From: Erigeron canadensis
Taxonomy: Eukaryota; Streptophyta; Magnoliopsida; Asterales; Asteraceae
NCBI RefSeq assembly: GCF_010389155.1
Contig: NC_057764.1
Span: 6,882,001 to 6,946,000 of the forward strand
Length of the DNA: 64,000 bases
Direction: 5' to 3'
The position numbers and the translations under genes are program-made. This document shows, piece after piece, positions 12,194 through 25,204 of the stretch (within the stretch, counting starts at the first letter, position 1; each line of letters opens with the position of its first letter). The notes beneath the pieces were generated by a model. The model was not told the DNA's origin and did not search any database. It saw only the letters and a program-made list of their open reading frames with translations.

Positions 12194-15150
12194 TGTAACA
12201 ACCGTCTTAGAAATGTTCTAATTAAGTTCTTGAAACGTACTTTCGCCACTAAAACGGCGAGACAGTTCAATTTGATTAAGTTCTTGACGTGCCTTAGACC
12301 TCAATTATGTGCTTATATGAAGGTCAATTTGATCTTAAATCTTGATTGATATGACGAGTTCATAATTATGTGCAATGAAATATTAAAGTTCGGTTCATAA
12401 ATGTTCATGTTCATTAAAGTTCTAGTTCAAAATGTTCGCAAATGGTCCTTGCATTTATGGAGTTCATTTATTATGGTAATGTATATAAAGAAAAGGAAGA
12501 GAACTCTAGAGGGAGAAACAAACATACTCCATCTTCTTCTTCTTTCTTCTTTCTCACTCTAGAAACACATAGTGCAGCCACATTTTCACACACTAAATTC
12601 ATCTTTTGATTTTGTGTTGTTAAGCCAAAATCATTTGTACTTTTAGCATCCTTGTGATAATCAAAACATATTTCCGGAATCAAATCTTAGGTAACAACAA
12701 TAATTTATGAGTTTTTGATCAATTTAAAAGTGAACTTTTTCAAGTTTATGTTCTTGATGATTTGGTCCAATTTTGATGTGAAATCGTGTTAATGATTAAT
12801 GGGTTTGTGTCTAAATGTGTTTAATATCATTTGTGTGAACAAATTTGGGTCATAACATGCTTTAATCTACAAAACCCATTTTTTTGAAAATGAAAGAAAA
12901 CTTGTTCTTGATGTGTCACACCTTGTTCATGTTATAGATGGTCTTGAAATCGTTAAAAGTGTTAATGGTTAATGTTATTGTGCATATATGTACTAGTTCT
13001 ATGTTCTAACAAGTCCCGGAATCGATCTAAATCTTGGCGTGATGTTCATAGCCCTGTTCAGCCGTTTGGCACTTGGGACGATCTTGGTCCCCAAGATCGT
13101 CCTAAGCAGCTCAATGTTCTATGGTACATGTTCAATTCGATCACGTGTGGTGTTGTTGGTACGTATAATGGGTAATCGATCCTTGGGATTGGTTTAGCTC
13201 AAACAATTGTTCAATCAATTGATCATATGACTTGTTCTTATCCTTGAACACTTGGGACGACTTTGTTCATGTCCATTAGGACGACTTTGAGTCCTTGATT
13301 CCTTAAAACGACCTTGAGGTCTTGTACACCTAAGACGATCTTGAACCTTAACTTGTGAAACGATCTTGTACAATGAGGCAATTGAAATGACCTGGTCTAA
13401 GGTCCTGTAGGACGATCTTGAATTACCTAGGACGATCTTGAAGGGTCACCCAGGATGATCTTACATCCTAAAACCCTAGGACGACTTTGTGCAACCTTGA
13501 ACCAACTTGTACTTGTTCTATATCATACCACACTTGATCCTTAATCATCAAAACAGTTCATAACATCATTTATCACTTGATTAAACACATTAAAGGCTAC
13601 TTTTAACATCAAGGCTAGTTCACGATTCGATCTAAAACAACGCACAAAGTGTAAACCCTAATTAAGTACAATTAAGACATATTCTATCTTGATTACTAAA
13701 GTACGAGTTCTACGAACAATTAAATCAAGTTCTAAAGGCTAAAGTTCACTATTAAAGACATGTTCAACTCATTAACACGATAAGTACTTAAGTGTGAGTT
13801 CAAAGACGTTCAGTTCGAGTACAGTTCATGCACTTAAAGTTTATTTCAGCTCTTTTGAGTCAAAACGTTCAAAGATCTTCAAAGGACCAAATCATCAGTT
13901 CATCAGGGACATTTCAGTGATTAATTAATCACATGAACTAATATATGTACTTATTTATGATCAATATGTACTTAGGCATCCATCAAGACGTGCTTGGATT
14001 ACGATAGATATACTTATCTATCTTTGTGCTTGTTCCCTGTGCTAATACTACTTGTGCTTGTACCAGATCACTGTGAGTTCACTAATCCCCCTTTCGTACA
14101 TTTTGTTCAAAGCTCTTTATCGGGGACTGAAAAGCATGAAAACTATTTTGTACTAGTACCTATGTTCTTGAACTGTCTTACGTACTATTTTATGATCTTG
14201 GACTACTTATGATACAATTTTGAAACTGATTTACAGAGTGTTTAAATCTTGAATGGGCAGGATCTTAAATACATCTATACTACTGTACTTGATCTTTACC
14301 ATGTTCTAGTTCGTACATGTACTTGTTAAGTCCTTGTTCACTACTATCAATTCATCTCCCACAATTCAGGGAATGAACCGTAGGTAATTATGGACAGCGC
14401 TGTTTAGGGTAGGCCCACCCTCATCCTCCACAGTTCAGGAGGATGCATATTACTTGTTCTTGCTCATGTCATTGTTCTGACATAGACCTTATTTGAAGTA
14501 CTTGAGCTATATGAGCATACTATTACATTAAAGTTCAGTTCTGGCCAATCGGTTTAGCAGTGACAACTTATAACTAAAGCTCATTATATGTTCTTGTTCT
14601 GTTCATATTATTATAAAGTACTTATGTCCAAAGTGCAGTTCTTGACCTAGTTCATATTATTATAAAGTACTTATGTTCAACGTGCAGATCCTTATCTAGT
14701 TCTTATCATTACAAAGTACAATGGTTCAACGTACAAAACTTATGATCTTGTTCTTATTATACATATATACGTATATGTGAACTAAACATACATTATGTGA
14801 ATCTCACCAACTATTTTTGTAGTTGACCTTTTGAACTTACATGCTTTTCAGGCTAGGTTCATACTTCTTAGCATAGGAGTCTTCCTTTCTAAGCTCATCC
14901 TTTTGGCGATTGTTCGAACGTGCAAGATCTGGAGCTGTGAAGACCTCCCTTGTTTATTCTGTTCAAGACTTGGTACTTAAAGACAACTTGTTCTGTCTTT
15001 GGTTCATTAACTATTCTGAGTACATTTTATGTTTTGTAATAACTTTCGTACTTCTGTCCTTTAATGATCAATGGTTGTGTTGGAACTTGTACTGTGTGCA
15101 ATTGTGCTTATCTGTGCATCCCGTATATTCCACTTTAGCGGGGTGTTACA
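12194..15150 (+). repeat. 3' LTR of the deleted Tekay-like element
   Basis: The 2,957-bp LTR runs from TGTAACAACC to GTGTTACA and is preceded by the polypurine tract AAGTGGGGGAGAA (12181-12193). A likely TATA box TATATAAAG lies at 12482-12490, giving a short U3 of about 290 bp and a very long transcribed part. LTRs this long fit the Tekay/Del lineage. It contains no credible gene; the small ORFs are chance. Confidence 0.88.
13040..13500 (+). repeat. Degenerate tandem motif GGACGATCTTGA inside the LTR
   Basis: Roughly a dozen variants of (G/A)GACGA(T/C)CTTG(A/G) recur at irregular 20-45 bp spacing, for example GGGACGATCTTGGT near 13077 and AGGACGATCTTGAA near 13430. The first lies opposite an inverted copy (CAAGATCGTCC), giving a local hairpin. 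It is probably a decayed minisatellite within R-U5. Confidence 0.65.
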
Positions 15151-15740
15151 TTCTCAATGTGTATCATTATTGATTTTTACTCATTTGTTTTGTCTCAATG
15201 TGTGCACAAAATCAAATTTGATTTTGTATAAGTTTGACGTCATATGCATAAAATCAAATTTGATTTTGAATGGTTTTTTGATATGGAACTCATTGGTTTT
15301 GTCTAAATTCTTTATACATAATCACCTTTAATTCTATACATAAAGTTGTAAAAACTGAAATCACTAAAAATATCAACACATAAATACATAATCAAATTTG
15401 ATTGTAGGCATATAGTCACAAACACACAAGTAACTATAAACTCAATACAAACAAAGTTACAAAATCAAAATTTCTAAAATCTTTATACATAATCAAATTT
15501 GATTCTAGACATTAAGTTGCAAAAATAGAAATCACTAAAATATCAACACATAATCAAATTTGATTATAGACTTATAGTCACAAACACACAGGTAACTAAA
15601 AACTCAATACATAAATTTAACAAATTCAAAATTTAGAATAATGTACAATCAAGTATGATTGGTTGTACAATCAGTAAATACGTATATAATCAAATTTGAT
15701 TTAGTACATACATTTTGGTTTAGACATTTCATCAAACACT
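15151..15740. repeat. AT-rich palindromic repeat, right part
   Basis: This continues the repeat interrupted at 10399. Copies of AATCAAATTTGATT occur near 15210, 15250, 15390, 15490, 15550 and 15690. Two longer units of about 170 bp (roughly 15305-15485 and 15486-15640) repeat the phrases GAAATCACTAAAA, TATCAACACATAA and CACAAACACACA, so this is also a short tandem duplication. Confidence 0.65.
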
Positions 15741-18090
15741 TTGTGGGCAAAACTCATTATAAAAATTTTAAACAACAACAACCAAAGATACAACTTCTTA
15801 TCATCTAAAAAACAAAAATAAGAGAAAAAAACTACAAATCATGGATAAAAATGGTTTGTTTATCCATTTTTTAAATAAAAAACATAAACTACATAAAATA
15901 TCACTCTAATAACATCTTAAACATCATCTTCCACTTGTTGATGTTGTTGCTAGTGTTTGAGATGAAGATCCAGATTGTGGTGGTGGTGGCGGCGGTCGGA
16001 TATGGTGGTGGTGGTGGTGGTCACCGTCCAAGGAGGAGAAGAGAGGGAGAGAGTGTGTGTTTGTTTGTTTGTGTGTGTGTGTGTGTGTGTGTGTTTCTAC
16101 CAGGAGGAGAAAAGGGGGAAAAAAATTTGTTAAGCAAATTTACATATATGCCCCTCTGTGTTTTTTTTAATTAAGGCAGAAGTATCAATCCTAACCATTT
16201 CTAGCCATTGATTGAGATGATCAAATGGCTAGGATTTGCTCCTTGGGATTCATGAAAAATTAAGGATTCAAATGAACAATTACCTTTATTTATATCAATA
16301 TAACTAAAAGAGGAGGTTGAGAGTACACTTAACACCCCTAATCTCCCTCCTTTAATCTAATTATGCTTTTTAATTAATCCTTTATATTTTTTTTCTATTT
16401 TTTTATTTTTGCCCTGACATACGGGTTTTCACAAATATTTTCTTATATACCTTCTCTATACTCCTCTCATGTTCCTTTTTTTTTCTTCCTAAACCCTAAA
16501 CTTATAATTTGTATCTCCATATATGTCTTTTTTTCAATATACAATTCTTCTGATCTTTCTCCTTTAAATTTATATCTTTTAAATTTATAGTTCTCTGTAT
16601 CTAGATCTATATATTCTCTGTATAGATATAGATAGTGTCATAATTTATACCCCTACTTTTTTTACAGCGATCAGTAGTTAGTAATTAATAGTTAACATTC
16701 GAGACGCTACAGTAACATTCAATTGGGCTGTATACGAAACTCGAAACACGCATGTCTAGAATGAAACACATGACTCTCGAACCCCCAATAATCTACTCCT
16801 ACAAATGTAGAAAGTGAGATTTGAACCCTAGTGAATTTCCTCAAGGTCTAAGACCTATTCATACTTCTATATTTCTACATTATTGTATAAAAATTATTCT
16901 TCCTCATATTTTTAAAAATAGTATAAAAATATTAGTTTGCTTGGAATGAATTATAGGAAAATTACTCAATTTGTCTTAAATTAACAAATTTACAACCTAA
17001 ACATTTATCTTAATATTTTACACCATAAACTTTTATTTTGTTTAAAATATCTCCATGATCTCCTATATATCAACCCACACACTCGACACCACCATCATTT
17101 GACCTGTTACAGATATCGTCGCCGCATTATATAAGTACCGTGTTCGTTAATTAAAAGATCTATAAGATGAAGATTGATAATTTTCAAAGGCTCATATGGT
17201 ATGTGTGATTTCCTATCATGATAATTTTCCTATCATGATGTGTGAACCGCTTCTTTTGGTAAATATGAATAAAACTTTTGAGATTCAACTAGTTGTATTT
17301 CTAAAAATATATCCAAATTTAAAAAATGGTTTAGGAAAGGCAAGGTAGGTATTCAAACTATACACTCCTCGCCATCTATAATCGTTTAATCTTTTTATTT
17401 TTTTATTTACAATTTGTTCTTACAGATTCTACTATATATATATACACGAGAGAAAGTACTTACGCGTTGTGATAGTGAGATGGTGGGGTGATAGGTCATA
17501 AAGTGTGATAGCCAAATGTCTTAATCGTACGGACTCTACTCTCGAATTTAAAAATTTGTTGAAAGTATATCGAATGACCTCTCTAATGAAAGAACATGAA
17601 ATTTTAAAAACACCCATATAATTTTTATAATTTATCGATGTATGGTTTTTGAGATAAAAATATTTGAATGAGTTAGAGAAATAAAATGATTTATGGAGAA
17701 GAAAAAAAAAAGAGTGGTTAAGATTTGAGGAGAGAGATAGAAATGTTGAAAAGTTAAAAAATTGAAAAATTTTGACGGGAACAAATTCTTTATAACGTAA
17801 TAGATAATGTCACCCATTGCAAAATGAAAGGAATTAGGGGGATATAGACTCTTAGGTGGTGTTTGTACTTAATCCATTAAATCATTAAAAGTGTTTATTT
17901 ATTTGACTTAATAAACAAAAAAACAACTATATTAACTTAATCTAAATAGATATTATTAAATTATTAAATCACTTTATCAATTCAGTTAATGATTAAAAAA
18001 ACAAATAATAGTTAAAAAAAAAACACACAAGCCATTATTCATATCATCTACAATAAATATTTATAAAGGCACCCTAAAGTTGATAATATG
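15741..18090. other. Gene-poor AT-rich spacer
   Basis: No gene is recognised in these 2.3 kb. It holds a Gly/Val low-complexity frame at 15935-16174 that is only a GGTGGT-rich run, a GT microsatellite (16071-16094), a small inverted repeat CTAGCCATTGA/TCAAATGGCTAG near 16200-16236, and a possible MITE remnant around 17860-18035 (GGTGGTGTTTG...CACACAAGCC). None has clean enough ends to be named. Confidence 0.5.
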
Positions 18091-18160
18091 TGGTAGACAT
18101 TTTTGTCACAAATAGCAGGTGCCAGGTTCGAGCCCAAACACATTATCTCTGCGTACTACA
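18090..18160 (+). repeat. Possible tRNA-derived SINE head fragment
   Basis: TATGTGGTAGACAT resembles an RNA polymerase III A box, and AGGTTCGAGCCC is a near-consensus B box about 35 bp further on, the usual spacing in tRNA-derived SINEs. No cloverleaf, tail or target duplication is resolved, so it could be chance. Confidence 0.3.
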
Positions 18161-18265
18161 CTTAATAAAAGACTAAAACTATTAATCTATTATTTTGGAA
18201 CATATAATCATATGTCATATAAATGAAGTATAAAATCGTGACAAAAGTCATCCAAGACAGATTAA

Positions 18266-19858
18266 TCAATATGCTGACAATTGAGCAAAGTTGATGGGAG
18301 TTACAAATTGCAGTCCGCCATTGTATAAAGTTGTAGCTGCAAGCTGCGAAGCGTATTGTGTTGGATGGTACAAGTCCCAAAAGAGGTAATTGTTGCGATT
18401 TGAACACAAATTTGCTAGCGGAGAACAATTTTTTTCTGCATTTAGCCATCCTTCACCACAGCATGCTGTGTCGATGGATGTGAAATCTGCAAGAATCAAA
18501 TGAAAATCGCGAATGTACATAAAGTTATAGTCACGAAAAATTCTCTTGTGTTGCAAATGAAATGAAGAGTGAACCAAAATGACTTATTTGTGTACTTACT
18601 GAAGAGTTGAGGGTTATTGATAACATTGATGGTCATTTCATATGAATTTCCAAGTGCATACTTCATTCCAGGTAGCTTACAAGTGAGTTTCTTTAGTAAA
18701 GCGTCTAGTGACGAATAAAAAATTTGAGCAAGAGTGTTTTCAATCTCCAAACATCCACCCGTGGCATTGTAAATCCTCTGTGACGGGCAACATCCGATTG
18801 GTGAAACGCTTATGATCCCAAATTTTCGTGCTCCAAGGTTGTATAATTTCTATAGAAACAAAAGGGTGTTTAGTTTTATTTGTGATGGCCATATGATACA
18901 TGTTCAATGTTTTTGAAACAATATATAGTGTTTGTTGCGTGAAGTACTTACATTTATGTGACCCTCGTAAGATGTCATCAAAGAATCAATAAACACAACA
19001 GGATCAACTGTGCTTCGATTTGCAACATAGTCAAAAATATCGTTGCTACCAATACTAATTGCGATCATGGATTTTGCAAGTAGATTTTTAGCAGTTTCTC
19101 GACCCTTTAAGTATGTTAACATGTCACAAACGCTCTGAAATTGATTGATTTGCTCCGACATAGATACAATGTTCTGTTCACAGTTTGATCGATCATGTCA
19201 TGAGGAAACAAATGAAAATCGTCAATGACATATATGGTCATATTACCGCATGACGTTTATGTTGTAACTATATATAAGGTTGAATTCTAAGAAATTTCCT
19301 ATAAGTCTTACCAGGGCTTTTCCGGTAACATCTAAAAGACCTGCTGCTCCGGATGCAAAGTTTATGCCTCTAAACATCCGAGTATTGAGGCCTGTTTTTA
19401 GAAAGAACAGCCACGGTTGTGGGCTTCTTTTATGCCCCATTAGAATAGCTAAATTCGGCCCGTATAAAACCAAACATAAAATTAATTAGAAAAAACTGAA
19501 GGAAATCAGTCACATTTAGGACTTTTGCATCAAATATCTACATAATTTTAAAAAAGATGTATGGTCGTAAGTTATATATAGTAAGTTACTAACATAGAAA
19601 ATCAGCACTATTGAAGCCATTGCTAAAGCGTCCTGTAGGTTTTGAATGGATAAAATCAATCCCATAGGGAAGAAAGTTGGCTCGTATTTGGCTTTTGGGC
19701 AAGAACGAGTTTGTTCCAACATCGGCCGTTGAGTCTCCAAATATAAAAATGGAAGGTGGCGTAGCACTGCGATTCATCTTCGTAGCATTTGAGATTTGAG
19801 GAGTGGCAAGAAAAATTCCCGTAAGAAGAAGTAGAAAAATGGCATACATTTTCTCCAT
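18266..19858 (-). CDS. GDSL-type esterase/lipase, five exons, intact
   Basis: Spliced exons in gene order are 19858-19594, 19448-19312, 19173-18952, 18849-18600 and 18486-18266. All introns are GT-AG and phases agree, giving 364 residues, a normal length for the plant GDSL family. The chosen start MEKMYAIFLLLLTGIFLA forms a signal peptide; an in-frame ATG 22 codons upstream would spoil it. Block I has the nucleophile Ser (FIFGDSTADVG), block II the oxyanion Gly (GINFASGAAG), block III the Gly/Asn (GSNDIF) and block V the Asp-His pair (WDLYHPTQ), so the active site looks complete. Such enzymes are secreted or endomembrane serine hydrolases acting on lipids, cutin monomers or acyl esters; the substrate is not predictable. 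It lies about 1 kb from LHT-A on the same strand with no sign of shared regulation. Confidence 0.93.
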
Positions 19859-20850
19859 TGGAATGTAACACAATAGAATTAGTTTCCAATGGAGATTAGG
19901 AGTACGTTTTAAGAATATTAACAAAATGCTAACTTATATATAAAAATATCGATCAATGATACGACATATACATGGCTCCATAATGAACATCGAAATTATC
20001 TATGAAACTAGTAAACAATGTGTTTAAGATAGATCGTACAATTGATGGTAAATGCAAGAATCCAAAATCACCCCTATATATATTTTCATGTTATAGTATG
20101 TTTGCAAAAGTAATTAATATTGATTTTTTTTTAACAATAAATGTAACTTATTTATAGTTAGTTATCTACAAGTAAGTAATTACACGTCAATGTTCAAATT
20201 TGAGGCAAATCCTTCTCTTCTTCTTTAGACGACTACATCAAGAATTTATCAACAATTAATACTGCAATTAAATAGTCGGCTAATAAGAAAAACAAAAAGG
20301 TTAAAAAGTGAAGTAAGTTTGATTAGGACATTCCATATTTGCCGTCTAATATTAGAAGGTTAAACGTAACGTATTTATATTAATTAATCTTTTATCGATT
20401 TTCTTTTCCATCTTGACCAGGTCGTATTTGGTTATTTATGTTTAGATATATTAAGTTTGTTGGAGCTTTGCACCTCTGATTGTTCGATGAATTTTCAATC
20501 AAATAAGATTATTATTTCATTTATAAATTGAATATTGTTTAAACCTTTTGCTTGTGCTTAAAGAGGTTCAAGCTCTAGCCCAAGACAGAGCCAGAGCCCA
20601 GAGTGGCCGTATTTGTTTAATTATTCAAATTGTGTTTCTTTCTATTAACTTTAGATTTCTTAATTTAGTTACACACTCTCTCGTCAGAGCAGTGGCTAAG
20701 CTTGAAAAGTTTACTAAAAGGGCCAATGGGGCTTGAAAGAATCGGGGATCGTCTTAATACAAGCAGTATAAAAATTTCAGTATGCAAAAAACCAGGACGA
20801 CCACTGGGGCCCCAAATAAGCTCCGCCCTTGAATTAGAGTGATTTCCATC
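19859..20850. other. Spacer between LHT-A and the GDSL gene
   Basis: It holds the GDSL promoter side and the LHT-A downstream side. It is AT-rich, with a less AT-rich patch at 20565-20830 (AGCTCTAGCCCAAGACAGAG, GGGGCCCCAAATAAGCTCCG) that looks like a fragment of a dispersed repeat. The short frame in it is not a gene. Confidence 0.4.
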
Positions 20851-23800
20851 CTAATGTGGATGAAAGAAGTTGGCATCTAAACCTTTAGAAGCCAAGTTCC
20901 ACACTCCCCCAACTGTCAGTATCACACTTAAGCCTATGCCTAAACAACCAAGTCCAAGGTTAATCCACCACCACCCGTAATTCGTCGTTTGCTTCTTGAT
21001 CCTAATCCACATGAGGCACGGGTAGCTGAACGTCAAAGGTAACGATATCCCTCCAATAACTAGTGCCAGGCTTGGTAGAAATGGGAATACGACGGATATA
21101 AAAAACGTCAAACCTCCAAAGAAAATCCTGATTCCTATACGCACAACCTTTGGGCATTTCTTGCTTTTCCTGTTTGCGTATGCAGACTCCAAATTATCGT
21201 AGACAACCATACTGTAGATTTGAAAAGCCGTCAAACAGCTTATCACAACTTGAATGTATACCAAGCTGAGCAATGGTTTTGACATGTGGTGATAAAGTGA
21301 GCTTGACAGAGCGATTAGGAATCCTTCATCGGTTGGAATCTAGAATAGTAGTTTTACAGAATTAAATAAGTTGTTATGTTTTAGGTTACATGTAGTTTTG
21401 AACTTACGGATTTTGCTAACCTCGTTTCCAAATGCCCAGTATCCAACAATTGCTAAGGGGAAGAAACACATTGCTCTAATAATATTTGATCCTGCCACTC
21501 CTTTCAACATGATCTTTGATGATGTGAAATTCATAGTTGACGGAATTGTACTCTGTTAATAAACATTGTTAATCTTTGGTTATATATTAATAAAGATGTC
21601 CTTTAATTATATATACAAAAAGGATATCACTTGGTTTTAGGTGGGTGTTTGGGTCTGTCCAGCCATCTTGGAGCTTTGGCTCTGTATATAATGCAGGGAG
21701 CCCAAGAACGCATTTTTTTTACCAAAAAAATAGGATATCACGCGTCGCGCATACAAATAAATGAATTGTACCTGTATCTCTAAGACAACATTGTGGCCTC
21801 TAAATGTAAGAGCAATGATTCCAAGAGCATTCAAGACATTGCGAATTCGACCAGCTTCTGACTTAAAAACTTCTGTTGGATCGTGAGAAGTCGTCGTGTG
21901 TATCATTCCTTTAGTCACAAAAACTATCCATAACATTGTACAATATCCAACGGCCATGGTCGCTCCAAGGAAAGAGACCAAAGCCAGTGAATGCATACTA
22001 GGACAAAGGGTAGAAATAAGGATAGCTAAACAAATGAAAACCAAGAACCATTGTGTGGTTGTCAAGGGGTGTTTGGAAGAATAATTATCACACAAGAGTT
22101 GATACAACAGTTTCATTGTTCCGCCCCCAGTAATTATGAGCATAACACATGTGCCCCCAGAAAGATACATTACTGGAAATATGGCTAAAAGTTTTCCCAA
22201 CTTTATACCTACAGATTAAGCCATTCAAAAAGGGTAAAAATGTTATCAATTTTTTATTTCTTGTGGTAAATGAAAGAAATCTCTAGTTTTTAAGGTATTT
22301 ACCAAAAGCAGCGATCGAAAGTTGAACGTATCTGCTGTAACGAGTATCAGGGACGGATTCGTGAAGGCTCACTAGCAACCAGATCGTGTATAACTGCCAT
22401 GAAAATGCCACAGACAAGCACATTATTCCCCGAAACCTACACAAATAGATTGATAGTCTTAAAATATATATATATATATAGGGGTGAGATATTTTGAGAC
22501 CACCTCTTATTTTAGGACCAACTAGGACCAATGATTTTTGTACATATATATATAAGGTAAATATCAAAATAATACTCCTCCGTCCCATTTTAGTTGTCAT
22601 GTTGATTAACTTTGACTGTAAATAACTTTGTTTGTACTATATAATAGTTGATGAAACTTATATGAACGAAAAGTACATTAAAAACCCAATCCATTCATAT
22701 ATTTTATATCAAGTGTTATATGATACAACCAAAGTTATTTACGGTCAAAGTTAGTCAACATGACAACTAAAATGGGACGGAGGGAACTAACAAAACAGGT
22801 AAAAAATAACAAAACAAATTTAAAAGTATAAATCCTTTTGTAGTAGAAAAGGCCATAATTAAATTACAATGGACAACAAACATAAATTAAAAGATATGAA
22901 AAATGACAATAACATAGGCCCAATTACCTAAAGAATTCACATGATAACAATTTAATACCAAATAATAAACAAACATGAACAAAATACCAAAACTAAAATT
23001 AAAGTGATATAAAAAAAACCGTATGTTTTTATTTTCGAAAAATTTATTGAATTTGATTTGTCTATTAAAAATAGAAAAGAGAGTAATAATACGAATGAGA
23101 ATGATCAATAAAAGTTTAGGTTGTATATATAATAATATATAATTTATTCAAAGAGCTTTAAGGATATTATATATATCTTTAAAATTTAAAAAGTTTTGTT
23201 TCAGTAGAAAAATATTTATAATAGAGTTTTAAATATAATTATCTATTTAATAAGCAAATCAAAAATCAAAAAATCTTGTACAAAGTTGAAAGCTTTAGAG
23301 TAATTAAAAGAGAGTTTTAGGCTTAAAAAGAGCTTTAAGGGTGCAAATGTATCTCAGTCTCCTTTTTTAGTTATAATAGTATAGATAATTAGCTATTTGT
23401 TAGCTAATATTCGGTGCTAATCGGAATTCATTACCAAAATCCGGGTCCCTTAACGATTTTGTAACGATCTTGTATTTGACTAATATGGGAGTGGGATCAG
23501 TATCCAATTTGCTCAATTTCACGATCAGTACCATTGATACCAGGATCGATAGGGGACAAAAGTCTCACAGTGGCCTATCCCTAATCCATTATTATGAAGA
23601 TAGATGAGGTATATAATAATCAAATAATATTGTATTGTTATTTTTTTATCATATTATTTTTTTAATTAGTTGTTATAGTTGTAAATTAAAAATTTTAATT
23701 TATGTATCAATTAAAAGTTATATGTATGATTAACAGGAAGTTTTATATATCAACTAAAAAAAGGTTCAATCTGTTTTTATTATAGCGCGGTAGTTGAAAT

Positions 23801-24511
23801 ATAAGTTTATTTAGTTGACGAAGATGAATAAGAGTCAAATCCAAGTCTTCTTTATATATATAAAATATTGGCTAGTCAAGTAAGAATTTTGCTCATAAGG
23901 TTTTAAAATCAAAAGTAGTCAAATGTATCAAGACTACATATTTATCAAGACAGTAATTTCCAAAGAGTAACCTTTTTTCATTATTGATACGAAAAATTCC
24001 ACAAGAAGGTAATATTATCTTGAGGAACCAAATTTAGTGTTTAAAAATATATTATTTTTTTAATTTTTAAACTTATGCTTTTTTCATTGTTAAATAATTT
24101 TACATTTTTCGGAATGTAAAACTTATATAAATATATTAGTAAATTTTTTTCGGAATTTTCGGTAATATATTCATATTTATAACAAAGAGATGTGTAAGTA
24201 ATTAGTGTAACTAACCAACCGAGGTATACGAATGAAAGGGGAAGAGCGAGTGTTTGGATTCCAATTCCGGAGCAAAGCAAATGAAACATTGTGGCCCATA
24301 AATTTCCTTTCCTTGATTTGGTGATGGGAAGCCAATCATCTAGTGGTGTGTTGATTCCATTCCGGATCTCTTTGGAATCAGGTTTTCCTGATTCTGATGT
24401 TGAGTTGTTACATTGTGATATAATAATGTCAACTTCATCATTCATAGTGAAAATTCTATTCTCTAAGGGAACTTCTTCACTCATATTAACTATGTGTCTT
24501 TGGATATACAA
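20851..24511 (-). CDS. LHT-A: amino acid transporter, LHT8/AATL1-like (AAAP family)
   Basis: Exons in gene order are 24511-24216, 22436-22303, 22208-21772, 21552-21421 and 21339-20851. All junctions are GT-AG with matching phases, giving 495 residues from the first ATG, or 486 from the ATG at 24484. The N-terminus is hydrophilic and leads into DDWLPITKSRKGN, a signature of the LHT8/AATL1 branch. About ten membrane segments follow, with family motifs MYLSGGTCVMLI, FRGHNVVLEIQ, YWAFGN and AFQIYSMVVYDNLE. These plasma- or endomembrane proteins use the proton gradient to import amino acids; some relatives carry the ethylene precursor ACC. The substrate here cannot be read from sequence. Intron 1 is 1.8 kb and carries a Stowaway MITE. 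The exon lengths 134, 437, 132 and 489 recur in LHT-C, with at most a codon's difference in B and D. Confidence 0.92.
22575..22787. mobile_element. Stowaway MITE (Tc1/mariner) in intron 1 of LHT-A
   Basis: Terminal inverted repeats of about 50 bp start CTCCTCCGTCCCATTTTAG and end CTAAAATGGGACGGAGGGA. They match the classic Stowaway consensus and are flanked by TA on each side (22573-22574, 22788-22789). The 213-bp element is non-coding and would fold into a hairpin in the pre-mRNA. Confidence 0.9.
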
Positions 24512-24978
24512 TTGGATGGGTGTTTTTGAAAAAATAGTGAAGGAAAATGGGTGTTTTTAAAAAAATAGTGAAGGAAAATGTATCTTATATAATTCACCTA
24601 AGCATGCTTCTTAATTGTTCTTAGTCAACTTACTAAAAAGTTATATGAATGTTGGAAGAGAGTAATGAAGTCTAGTACTCTTGTGTCAAGTGTCAACTTA
24701 AAATAACATATTAAAAGACCATTGAGAAAATGAAAAGAATAGTTCGTGTCCAATTATGCACCATAAGAATATTCTGTTTTCCTTTCAAAAATAAAAAAAT
24801 AAAAAAATAAAAATCTGTTTTCACATGCGTATAAATTATTTCCCAAAATCTACAAAATGCTACCATATAATCAATCATTGTTGGACATCTACACGTGAGC
24901 AAACTTGGTTATTAGTATATCTTCAAACAAAAAAGTCACCATTGAGTTACTTAAATTTGAGTTGTTATAATTGATACA
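24512..24978. other. Upstream region of LHT-A
   Basis: About 470 bp of AT-rich DNA between LHT-A and the Harbinger element, presumably holding the LHT-A promoter. A 19-bp phrase (GTGTTTTT...AAAAATAGTGAAGGAAAATG) is directly repeated around 24528-24580. No clear TATA box is assigned. Confidence 0.4.
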
Positions 24979-25204
24979 AGGGGTGAGAGTGGATACCTCA
25001 ACCCCAATCTTTCTCAAATTTTCATATTACCATTTTTTAATAAAAATCTTCCATTTCAAACTTCCTCAATTCACTCTAAATCATCCCAAAATGGTGGCGC
25101 CACTCACCCCAACCCCAATTTCCACATCATTTTTTTTATTTCCATTTAGTTTTACTTAACAAAATCACAAATTATATTAAAATTAAAAAACATACCCTTT
25201 TATT

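Larger units (their letters stand above)
10399..15150 (+). mobile_element. Internally deleted Ty3/gypsy (Tekay-like) retrotransposon
   Basis: A 229-bp LTR remnant at 10399-10627 matches the start of the full LTR at 12194-15150, and both begin TGTAACAACCGTC. Between them is only the end of pol. Flanking sequence resumes exactly: GTCTC before 10399 and TTCTC after 15150 form a 5-bp target duplication with one mismatch. The element has lost most of its 5' LTR, gag, protease, RT and most of RNase H through one deletion whose junction is at 10627/10628. Confidence 0.9.

Noticed and set aside
15935..16174. Gly/Val-rich 79-codon frame
   Set aside because: It follows a GGTGGT run and a GT microsatellite; it is low-complexity DNA.
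18090..18160. A tRNA gene
   Set aside because: Only A-box- and B-box-like motifs are present; no acceptor stem or cloverleaf can be drawn.
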